Of a stretch of 64,000 bases of DNA, positions 56,743-64,000 are shown one piece after another; position 1 is the stretch's first letter, and every line of letters starts with the position of its first letter. The notes under the pieces are model-generated. The model worked only from the letters and a program-made list of their open reading frames with translations. It did not search any database and was not told the DNA's origin. This DNA comes from Reichenbachiella ulvae (GTDB taxonomy: Bacteria; Bacteroidota; Bacteroidia; Cytophagales; Cyclobacteriaceae). Made by a program: the position numbers and the translations under genes. Location of the stretch: the NCBI RefSeq assembly GCF_025833875.1, contig NZ_JAOYOD010000001.1, positions 2,976,001 to 3,040,000 of the forward strand, in the 5' to 3' direction.

Positions 56743-58869
56743 TTATCTCAAGAAGGCCTCAGCCATTCCTCCGTCTACATTGATTGTATTGCCCGTGCTC
56801 TTATCCAAGATAGCCGCTAGCGCAAAAACCGCGTTGGCGATATCCTCTGGTCTGATGATTTCATTCATCAAGTTTCTTTTGGCATAAAAAGCGGGTAGCT
56901 CCTCCACAGTGATTCCGTAAGCCTTGGCTCTACCCTCTGCCCAGGCCCCTTCCCAGATTTTGCTACCTACGATCACGCCATCTGGATTCACGGTGTTCAC
57001 TCTGATTTTATCACCTCCAAATTCTGCCGCCAGAAGTCGCGTCATATGTTGTTGAGCTGCTTTGGCTGTACCATAGCCTACATTGTTTTTACCCGCTACC
57101 AGACCATTCTTACTCGCGATATTGATGATATCACCACCAAAGCCCTGGGTTTTCATAATAGCCGTTCCTTTTTGTGCCATATTGAACTGGCCTTTGACCA
57201 ATACATCCTGAAGCAGATCCCAATCCTTCTGGGTTGTTTCTTCTAAGGGTTTTGAAATCGCTAAACCAGCTGAATGCACAACAATATCCACTCCACCAAA
57301 TTCAAGACTAGCAGCTTCAAAGGCCTCTTTTACAGAATCTGGATTGGCAACATTGCATAGGCCAAAGGCTGAAATGTCACGTTTGTATGTCGCATTCGCC
57401 TCGATCAGCCTTTCCTCTTCTATATCAGTCAAAAACACATTGGCTCCCTGCTCCGCCAGCTTGTCGGCTATGGCTTTTCCGATACCTCCACCAGCTCCGG
57501 TGATGATAGCCACTCTTCGAGACAAAGGTTTTTCGGGAGGCATTCTCTTCAGTTTATCTTCTTCCAGGAGCCAGTATTCGATATCGAATGCTTCCTGTCT
57601 TGGCAAAGCAGTATATTCTGAAATAGCCTCTGCCCCACGCATCACATTGATGGCATTGAGGTAAAATTCAGAAGCGACTCTTGCAGTCTGCTTATTTTTA
57701 GCAAAAGTGAACATCCCGACCCCCGGATATAAAATCACCACTGGGTTCGGATCTCTCATCGCCGGGCTATTGTCTCTTTTGCATGTTTCGTAGTAGGTAG
57801 CGTATTCCTGACGATACTGCTCAAATGCCGGAGTGATCTTCTCCTTCACAGCCATCGGATCAGTGAGGTCATCATTGGCTCCCAGTTCCAATACCAATGG
57901 CTGAATTTTGGTTCTCAAAAAGTGGTCTGGACATGAAGTACCTAATGGTGCCAGTTTACTTAGGTCTTGTGAGTTGACAAATTGCAATACTCTTTCGTCA
58001 TCCGTAAAGTGACCAATCATCTTTTGCTCGCTCGAGCAAAGCCCTCTTAGAACTGGAGACAACAGTGCAGCCTGTTGTTTTCTTTCTGACTCAGGCAGAC
58101 TTTCCATTTTAGTACCACCGAATACTTCGCGGTCCTTTCCTTCCCTATCAGCAATGTATTGAGAAGCTGCCTCGATTACTTCGAGACTGTTCATGTAGCA
58201 TTCGTAGCTGGTGTCACCCCAGGTAAACAAACCATGGCTACCAAGCACAATGCCTCGAATACCTGGGTTATCATTCAAACACTTTTCTAATTGTAGGGCC
58301 AGGTCGAATCCCGGTCTTTGCCAGGGCACCCAACCCATTTTATCTCCCCAAATTTCTTTTGTAATGGCTTCACTATCCTTGGCTGCTGCCACGGCAATCA
58401 AAGCATCCGGATGCAAGTGGTCGATGTGCTTGAAAGGAAGCAAACCATGCAAAGGCGTATCGATCGAAGGAGCCTTGCTATCCAAATCATGTAAACAGTG
58501 ATAATACAGCGGAACGATCTCATCTTCAAATTCTATCCCTATGTAGGCGTTCTTCAAGCCATGCAGCTTGTCAACATACAGACCTGCAATCCCATCTCTT
58601 TTGAGTGTACCGATGTCTCCACCAGAGCCTTTGACCCAAAGCACTTCTCTCTCTTCTCCTGACAATGGATCCTTCTCCATGGTCTTGCAGGATGTGTTAC
58701 CTCCTCCATAATTGGTCACACGAAGGTCTGCACCTAATACATTGGATCTATAAAGAAACAAGGCAACCTGATCATCCCCTAGCTTCTCTGCTTCGGACTC
58801 CTTCCAGAGGTAGTCCACATATTTAAACTCTTTGGTTTCCATTTTGCTTTCAAGTATATCCGAGCTCAT
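56743..58869 (-). CDS. rhaEW: Bifunctional rhamnulose-1-phosphate aldolase/short-chain dehydrogenase
   Basis: The protein has 708 residues. The N-terminal class II aldolase-type domain (about 15-430) has 'TNYGGGNTSCK', 'LWVKGSGGDIGTL', the His pair in 'FKHIDHLHPDALI' and 'GLFTWGDTSYECY'. The C-terminal SDR domain (about 445-708) has the NAD motif 'ITGAGGGIGKAIA', 'VHSAGLAIS' and the 'YGTAKAA' catalytic Tyr/Lys. The pair cleaves L-rhamnulose-1-phosphate to DHAP and lactaldehyde, then oxidises or reduces the lactaldehyde. Length and order match the bifunctional RhaEW/RhaD type. It is downstream of the GH78 rhamnosidase, but with its own terminator-separated unit. An ATG at codon 10 is an alternative start. 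Confidence 0.94.
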   Translation of the reverse strand: MSSDILESKMETKEFKYVDYLWKESEAEKLGDDQVALFLYRSNVLGADLRVTNYGGGNTSCKTMEKDPLSGEEREVLWVKGSGGDIGTLKRDGIAGLYVDKLHGLKNAYIGIEFEDEIVPLYYHCLHDLDSKAPSIDTPLHGLLPFKHIDHLHPDALIAVAAAKDSEAITKEIWGDKMGWVPWQRPGFDLALQLEKCLNDNPGIRGIVLGSHGLFTWGDTSYECYMNSLEVIEAASQYIADREGKDREVFGGTKMESLPESERKQQAALLSPVLRGLCSSEQKMIGHFTDDERVLQFVNSQDLSKLAPLGTSCPDHFLRTKIQPLVLELGANDDLTDPMAVKEKITPAFEQYRQEYATYYETCKRDNSPAMRDPNPVVILYPGVGMFTFAKNKQTARVASEFYLNAINVMRGAEAISEYTALPRQEAFDIEYWLLEEDKLKRMPPEKPLSRRVAIITGAGGGIGKAIADKLAEQGANVFLTDIEEERLIEANATYKRDISAFGLCNVANPDSVKEAFEAASLEFGGVDIVVHSAGLAISKPLEETTQKDWDLLQDVLVKGQFNMAQKGTAIMKTQGFGGDIINIASKNGLVAGKNNVGYGTAKAAQQHMTRLLAAEFGGDKIRVNTVNPDGVIVGSKIWEGAWAEGRAKAYGITVEELPAFYAKRNLMNEIIRPEDIANAVFALAAILDKSTGNTINVDGGMAEAFLR

Positions 58870-58876
58870 TTTTTAC

Positions 58877-58972
58877 ACATTTTGATACGTTATTATTAAT
58901 GCATTTACGAATTTAAACCTCTCAAATTTTGATTAATTGTATAATTTGGTTTTACGATTGTACATTTTGATA
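58877..58972 (-). promoter_or_regulatory. Repeated sequence upstream of the rhamnulose aldolase gene
   Basis: ACATTTTGATA occurs at 58877-58887 and 58962-58972 on the plus strand, with a related AAATTTTGATT near 58924. The region is strongly AT-rich and lies between the GH78 terminator and the aldolase start, so it should carry the promoter. The direct copies may be regulator sites; no regulator gene is in the immediate surroundings. Confidence 0.4.
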
Positions 58973-58983
58973 TTTCATCTATA

Positions 58984-59020
58984 TAAAAAAATATGAGACA
59001 TATGAATCAAGGTCTCATAT
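58984..59020 (-). terminator. Rho-independent terminator after the GH78 gene
   Basis: On the minus strand ATATGAGAC/GTCTCATAT (arms 58991-58999 and 59012-59020) is followed by seven T. It lies 19 bases after the GH78 stop and separates the GH5-GH78 transcript from the aldolase gene. Confidence 0.85.
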
Positions 59021-59038
59021 CCTTTCTTACTCTTTGCA

Positions 59039-62000
59039 TTATTGAACCGTAAACTCATAGCTCCCCGAGGAGAGTTCTAACAGCACGCGATCCTTCTCTT
59101 GTCCAATCCAAACCAACCCTTTGGATTTGGCTAGTTTCTTTCCCGATTCTTTCACTTGTCCCTTGTCGGCTGCCAGCAGGTACAGCCTGGCTTTGGTGTT
59201 AGCCGGAACTGTGATTTGATAAGTCACCTTATCCTCCTCTATGCGCCACTCACTTACGATCTTACCATACATAGAATCATAGTATCCCCTGGCCCAGGTC
59301 ATCTGACCGGTAGGGTCAGGCGTGGGTGCAAGCACAAACTCTTTAAAACCAGGATCCTTACGTTGAATGCCCAGAGAAGTGTTGTACATCCAGGAACCAA
59401 TCGCACCAAACGAATAATGGTTGAATGAATTCATGCTGTTGTTGCCGCCGAACCCCTCTTCTTTGGTGTAAGAATTCAGGCGCTCCCAGATTGTAGTAGC
59501 TCCATTCTCTACCGAATACAACCATGAAGGGTAAGAAGTCTGCTGCAAGAGCTGATATGAAAGTTGATCGTATCCATGCTCAGAAAGAGAGGGGGCTAAT
59601 GAAGCAGTCCCTATGAATCCTGTCATCAGGGAAACTTCAGGTCTCTCTACTCCCATGAAATCCTGGTTCTTTCTGCTGACTGCTTGTGCCAAATGCTCTG
59701 CCGCCCGTTTTTGGTATCTTTCGGCAAATACATCCAGAGCCAAAGGCACGGCATACGAAACCTGCGTATCAATAAAATCGCCCTTTTCGTAGGTGTAACC
59801 TTCCGGTTTTTGCGCCCACGAGTCACCAGCATAGGCCGACCGTATGGTTTTGCCTGTTGCTTCATCGACATAGGTCTGATTGAAGAAAGTCTTCCTTTCA
59901 TCATGTTTGGCCTTGTATTTTTTGGCATCACTGGTTTTGCCCAGCAACTCGGCAGATTGATATACTACCCGCAAGTCATATACCTGATAAGCTGTCCATA
60001 ACAGGGAGTTGTCGTTTTTATAGCCCTCAGGGCTCAGCCAATCGCCCAGAGGTCCCTCATCCAGAATTCCAGTTTTAGCATCTTGTTTCGTCTCCAAAAA
60101 ATTGACATAGGCCTTCATGGCATCATAGTGTTCCTCTATCAATCGTAAGTCTCCATACTGCTGATACAACTCCCAGGCTAGAACGATACCAGCACTACCC
60201 CATAGTGTACCGCCAAAACCTGTTCCAATAGGGGCGATATCCTGAAAGCGACCTGACGCTGCCTGAAGGTCTCTGTTGGCCATCAAATGTCTATTGAGGA
60301 AAGGATCGATGTCTCCCAAAAATGTAGCTGTCCTTGCAAATACATTGATATCTCCATTCCATCCCATGCGCTCATTTCTGGCAGGAGTATCCGTAGGGAT
60401 AGAAAGGAAGTTGCTACGAAACGACCAGGTAATGTTACTCCACAGCTGGTTGACCAAAGGATTGGAAGTCTCATAGCCGGAAGCCAACTCATCGATCGAA
60501 CTGATCACCAGGCCTTTTACCTGATCCAAAGGAATGGCCGCTTTGATCCCTGTAATCTCCAGGTATCTGTATCCATGAAATGTAAAGCGAGGCTGAATTT
60601 GAGTAGTCGTCTCGCCCAGGATCCACCGGTCAGTAGTTTGAGCTCCCCGGATGTTTTCCATCATGATCATGCCCACATAGTCCTTGTGCTCAGGCAAATC
60701 TGGATACTTCATCTCCGCATAACGCATGGTAACGGTATCTCCTTTTTCACCTGAAAGAGTGATTTTCGGCACACCTACCATATTCTGGCCCATATCATAC
60801 ACAAACACCCCAGGCCTCACTTCATCTACACTTTGGGCCGTCAGTTCTTTTACTATTCCTGCATTCTTACCTATTTGACCTATCAACTTCAATTCGTCAT
60901 ATTGCAGTGGGGCCGCAGTAAAGGCAGTCCCCTCCAATGGCACCTCTACGGCAGGTTTCCAGTCTTTGTCGTCAAACCCGACCTGACTCCAACCACTCAC
61001 TGCTGACTCTCTATTGGCATCATAGATCTCCCCCTGAAAAAAGCTACTGTACACAATTGGCCCCTGGTCATAATAAGTCCAGCTATCGGGCTGGGTTGAG
61101 ATCGTCTGTGTTGCCCCATCTTCGTAGGTCAATACGAGCTTGGCCAATAACGATTGTCTATCACCAAAGTAGTTCCAGTTGTATCCGCGGTAGGTGATAT
61201 TACCACTCCACCAGCCTTCGGCCAGCATGGCTCCCAATGCATTCGCTCCATCAGAAACCATTTCTGTCACATCATAGGTCTGGTACATATGCGTTTTATT
61301 GTACTGTGTCAGGCCTGGATTGAAATAGTCATCCCCTACTCTCTCCCCATTCAAGTACATCTCGTATATCCCTCTGGCCGTCACATACAGTCGCGCCTTG
61401 CTCAATTTTTTACCTTTCGCCTCGAACTCTGTCCTGAGCATAGGCATAGCATTCTGGCTAGGGTCCGCTATGATCAATTGTTCAGATTTGGAAGCATCAA
61501 CTCTGTAACTCTTATCCTCAATCGACAGTCGTCCCTGAGTGACCTGATCGCTAAAGGCACCGGCATAGTTCTGCCCGCCTAAATCCTCAAAAAAGAGGGT
61601 ATTGGATGGTTCTCTGTAGTTTTTAATTTTCAGTTGAGAAAATCTCGCCTTCTGTCCCTTTTCCATCTTGAAACCTATGTCGCCTAATACCGGATAGGTC
61701 AGTTGATCTCCACCAGCACTGCCATGCGGATTGAGCGGCACTCCCCAGACATCCACCCACGGCGATGAAGGCAAAAATTCTTTGGGAATTACAAGATGCT
61801 CCTGATCATGCCCATCAATAAAAATTTGACAGAATCCAAAATTGAAATCAAGATAGAATTGATGCGCCTCATATTGGTTTTGACGATGAATCAGACTTTT
61901 AGGAATTTGGACAGCATGAAGTGGTTTGTTGGCCTGATCGCTAGGTAAGTAGCCGGCACGATAGATGTTTAATGTAGCCATCTCCTCCTCTTTTTTGCCC

Positions 62001-62629
62001 AGAGTAGTCAGGTCCAATTCGAAAAGCAAATAGCTCTCGTCTTTCGCATTTTCAACTCCTAATATGTTGAGATGATCGTTCATCAACCTGCGATCATTGG
62101 CACCCAGCACCAAGCCTGCCCTAGCAGACCCCTTATCGATCTGAATCGCATATTCCACTTTGAAAACAGAAAGGGCATGGGAGTAGAGCACAAGTGCTTC
62201 ACTAGTACCACCAATCCACTGGGCTCCATCCCATGCTTCCATCCCTGAGTTTAGCAACCCCGTTTCAAACCAGGAGCTGTTGCTATGGACTTTTCCTTTT
62301 TGATCCCAAACCGACACGGTCCATTGATAGCGAGTGCCCGGCTCGAGTGACTCACCCTGATATTCGATATTGATGGAAGTACCCGATTCAACCCTATCGC
62401 TGTTCCAAACTAGCTCTTGGGTCTCATCTTTCACTTCTAACTGATAGGCTATCTGGGACATTCCTCTTTCCTTACCCTCCTGGATCATTTTCCAGCTAAA
62501 GCGTGGCTGAGTTACATCCAACCCAAGCGGTGTTGTCTGATACTCCACAGCCAGATCTCCAATACTAATCTGTGCCTGCAACTGCAGAGTCAAACAAACC
62601 AAAACCAAACCAAACCATCTTGCTCTCAT
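59039..62629 (-). CDS. GH78 alpha-L-rhamnosidase
   Basis: The protein has 1196 residues with a signal peptide ('LVLVCLTLQLQAQ'). Bac_rhamnosid_N-type beta domains come first ('VEYQTTPLGLDVTQPRFSW', 'RYQWTVSVWDQKG'), followed by an inserted beta-sandwich of about 240 residues (about 140-350) that lengthens it beyond the usual 900. Then come 'ARGIYEMYLNGERVGDDYFNPG', split over the second beta domain, and the (alpha/alpha)6 barrel. The catalytic region is 'PTDTPARNERMGWNGD', with the acid Glu in 'RNERMGW', plus 'ASGRFQDIAP', 'LLWTAYQVYDL' and 'SMNSFNHYSFGAIGSWMY'. It removes terminal alpha-L-rhamnose. It lies 40 bases after the GH5 gene and probably shares its transcript. Confidence 0.94.
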   Translation of the reverse strand: MRARWFGLVLVCLTLQLQAQISIGDLAVEYQTTPLGLDVTQPRFSWKMIQEGKERGMSQIAYQLEVKDETQELVWNSDRVESGTSINIEYQGESLEPGTRYQWTVSVWDQKGKVHSNSSWFETGLLNSGMEAWDGAQWIGGTSEALVLYSHALSVFKVEYAIQIDKGSARAGLVLGANDRRLMNDHLNILGVENAKDESYLLFELDLTTLGKKEEEMATLNIYRAGYLPSDQANKPLHAVQIPKSLIHRQNQYEAHQFYLDFNFGFCQIFIDGHDQEHLVIPKEFLPSSPWVDVWGVPLNPHGSAGGDQLTYPVLGDIGFKMEKGQKARFSQLKIKNYREPSNTLFFEDLGGQNYAGAFSDQVTQGRLSIEDKSYRVDASKSEQLIIADPSQNAMPMLRTEFEAKGKKLSKARLYVTARGIYEMYLNGERVGDDYFNPGLTQYNKTHMYQTYDVTEMVSDGANALGAMLAEGWWSGNITYRGYNWNYFGDRQSLLAKLVLTYEDGATQTISTQPDSWTYYDQGPIVYSSFFQGEIYDANRESAVSGWSQVGFDDKDWKPAVEVPLEGTAFTAAPLQYDELKLIGQIGKNAGIVKELTAQSVDEVRPGVFVYDMGQNMVGVPKITLSGEKGDTVTMRYAEMKYPDLPEHKDYVGMIMMENIRGAQTTDRWILGETTTQIQPRFTFHGYRYLEITGIKAAIPLDQVKGLVISSIDELASGYETSNPLVNQLWSNITWSFRSNFLSIPTDTPARNERMGWNGDINVFARTATFLGDIDPFLNRHLMANRDLQAASGRFQDIAPIGTGFGGTLWGSAGIVLAWELYQQYGDLRLIEEHYDAMKAYVNFLETKQDAKTGILDEGPLGDWLSPEGYKNDNSLLWTAYQVYDLRVVYQSAELLGKTSDAKKYKAKHDERKTFFNQTYVDEATGKTIRSAYAGDSWAQKPEGYTYEKGDFIDTQVSYAVPLALDVFAERYQKRAAEHLAQAVSRKNQDFMGVERPEVSLMTGFIGTASLAPSLSEHGYDQLSYQLLQQTSYPSWLYSVENGATTIWERLNSYTKEEGFGGNNSMNSFNHYSFGAIGSWMYNTSLGIQRKDPGFKEFVLAPTPDPTGQMTWARGYYDSMYGKIVSEWRIEEDKVTYQITVPANTKARLYLLAADKGQVKESGKKLAKSKGLVWIGQEKDRVLLELSSGSYEFTVQ

Positions 62630-62669
62630 ATTTCTTTAATTTATATTCCCTTATTAAAAGCAGTACATA

Positions 62670-64000
62670 TCACTGAATCCCTACTACCAACTTCTTGTTC
62701 ACCACGGTATTTGCTGATGATATTTTCACCACATAAGTACCGCTCTCCAGCGAGCTAATGTCCACCCAATCACCATCTTTCGAATCAGCCAGGGCCATCC
62801 TCAAACATCCTCTTAAATCAAATATTTCGACTAGGTATTGATCAAACCCCGTCTTTAACTGAATGGTACCAGTGCTAGGGTTAGGATAGATGAGGCTGTC
62901 CGAATGGACAAAATCAGCAACCGTCAACACCCCAGGGGCATAACTCCCCCACTGGAATACTTCCCATCCATCTGCATAATCGCGATTACATGTCATTGGA
63001 TTTGATGCCTCTTCGGCGCTTACAAACTTTCCATTACTTCCCATCAAAGCCATTTTTCGATTACCCAGATCAACAAAGGTGAACTTCTCTGTCTCTCCGA
63101 TCGACGTTTTGTTGGCTTTCAGCTGCGCCCCGCCATTCACAATCCCCAGGTATTTTCCATCCATGGTCTCAAAAGCTACCTTTCCATCGCCTGCATCCAC
63201 CAATTCGAATAACTCACGGGTGCTCTGGTTGCAAACCATGGGGTCGTCTCCAGCAGATGTCATGTATCGATCTGCATAACTCATAAGCCAAACTCTATGA
63301 CCATAGCGTGGTTTGGACACCGCCGCTTTAGTATGAGGAGTCACTATATTGATCAGCTCTGTGTTGGTCCGGAATTGTTCGGTTCCAAACTCACTCCATT
63401 TCGCTTCAATCTCTTCTTTAGTATCATAATGAATGTCCGGTGCGGGATTGGTGTTGGCATCATAGTAACCCCAGTTTTCTTTGGGTGTATCTACTCTTTT
63501 GGTCTTGTAGGCCCAGTTAGACCAGGAAATATTCGAGGCATTGAGTCCATTGAAATAATATTCCCAAACATCTGAGAATGTCCAGAAATTGAACTCTCCT
63601 GCCAATATGGGTACTTGCCAGATATGCTGATGATTGGCCATATCTCGAATCGCCCAATCAGCAAATCCCAACTGTGAATCGTGATTCGTCTTGTCCTCGT
63701 TGTAGTGATGGGCCTGATAGAGTACATTTTCCCATCCATAGTATTCGGGCCCCACCACAAAACCAAAGCCAGGGAACGCTCCAATAGAGATCACATGATC
63801 AGGATCGATCTGCCGAACTTCCTGATAGATCTTGTTATAAAGTCCGTGAATGGGATACAGCTCTTGATTCGAACTCAAAGGCTCATTCATCAAATCATAG
63901 GCAGCTACTGTAGGGTTGCCCTTGTATCTGGCGGCAATCGCCTTCCAAATGTCAATAGCCATTTGCTGAGAATCCTTGTCTGTCCAGATATCATTGGTAT
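62670..64000 (-). CDS. GH5 endoglycanase with fascin-like and T9SS sorting domains (N-terminus outside window)
   Basis: The frame stays open past the ATG at 63962 to the window edge ('TNDIWTDKDSQQ' precedes it), so the gene starts upstream; at least 443 residues are present. The GH5 barrel has the acid/base in 'YDLMNEPLSS' and the nucleophile in 'VPILAGEFNFWTFSD'. Next is a beta-trefoil of the fascin type (about 220-350 of the visible part, with 'FELVDAGDGKVAFETMDGKYLG' split over repeats and 'SNGKFVSAEE'). The end is a T9SS type A sorting domain ('YPNPSTGTIQLKTGF', 'SLESGTYVVKI'). The protein should be exported by the type IX system. GH5 covers many beta-glycan specificities, and the substrate is unknown; the GH78 neighbour suggests a rhamnose-bearing glycan. 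Confidence 0.9.
   Translation of the reverse strand, partial: TNDIWTDKDSQQMAIDIWKAIAARYKGNPTVAAYDLMNEPLSSNQELYPIHGLYNKIYQEVRQIDPDHVISIGAFPGFGFVVGPEYYGWENVLYQAHHYNEDKTNHDSQLGFADWAIRDMANHQHIWQVPILAGEFNFWTFSDVWEYYFNGLNASNISWSNWAYKTKRVDTPKENWGYYDANTNPAPDIHYDTKEEIEAKWSEFGTEQFRTNTELINIVTPHTKAAVSKPRYGHRVWLMSYADRYMTSAGDDPMVCNQSTRELFELVDAGDGKVAFETMDGKYLGIVNGGAQLKANKTSIGETEKFTFVDLGNRKMALMGSNGKFVSAEEASNPMTCNRDYADGWEVFQWGSYAPGVLTVADFVHSDSLIYPNPSTGTIQLKTGFDQYLVEIFDLRGCLRMALADSKDGDWVDISSLESGTYVVKISSANTVVNKKLVVGIQ

Overview
The window is from a Bacteroidota genome, most likely a Cytophagales-type marine bacterium (the lineage is inference). The evidence is a SusC/SusD pair, a one-protein hybrid two-component regulator, a type IX secretion sorting domain, many SPII lipoproteins, and TAnnTTTG-type -7 boxes. 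Almost every gene lies on the minus strand. The only plus-strand gene I support is a TetR regulator at 45870-46478.

Region 1 (1-37321) is a large polysaccharide utilization locus. Read in the direction of transcription it has a hybrid two-component regulator, then SusC, SusD, a GH88, a frameshifted LacZ-type GH2, a GH43, a double-domain GH43, a DUF2264 protein, a BNR_4 propeller protein, a GH43, and two alpha/beta hydrolases. These are followed by a GH51, another esterase, a GH16, a GH43, a CocE-type hydrolase, a GH2, a tandem-GH53 galactanase and a partial GH2. The mix of beta-1,4-galactanase, GH16, beta-galactosidases, many arabinofuranosidase-type enzymes, and enzymes that could act on rhamnose/uronic-acid caps points to arabinogalactan or pectic galactan side chains. 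SusC/D would import oligosaccharides, the lipoproteins would cut at the surface or in the periplasm, and the regulator would sense a product. A 19-bp sequence shared between the susC and regulator upstream regions is a candidate binding site.

Region 2 (37322-47460) is accessory DNA. It opens with an unrecognised 233-residue protein whose stop codon is followed within 8 bases by an array of CATG cores spaced about 21 bp apart. A terminator closes the same transcript. Next come a membrane protein of unknown function, an AbiEi/AbiEii cassette, a HigB/HigA cassette with an extra possible nuclease gene, a sterol-desaturase/TetR divergent pair, and a GFA-fold protein. Copies of a dispersed repeat that looks like the remains of a small excisionase-type HTH gene lie between these cassettes. 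Two of the copies are both 228 bp and flank abiE as direct repeats.

Region 3 (47461-56096) holds a LemA/DUF1266/DUF3137 membrane operon, a run of poorly known lipoprotein and membrane genes, and a TPR-sensor kinase/LytTR regulator pair.

Region 4 (56130-64000) is a rhamnose-oriented group: a bifunctional rhamnulose-1-phosphate aldolase/dehydrogenase with a small downstream membrane ORF, a GH78 rhamnosidase, and a partial GH5 with fascin-like and T9SS sorting domains. It complements the first locus if the substrate carries rhamnose.

All calls come from reading the translated sequences and DNA by eye. No database search was made.
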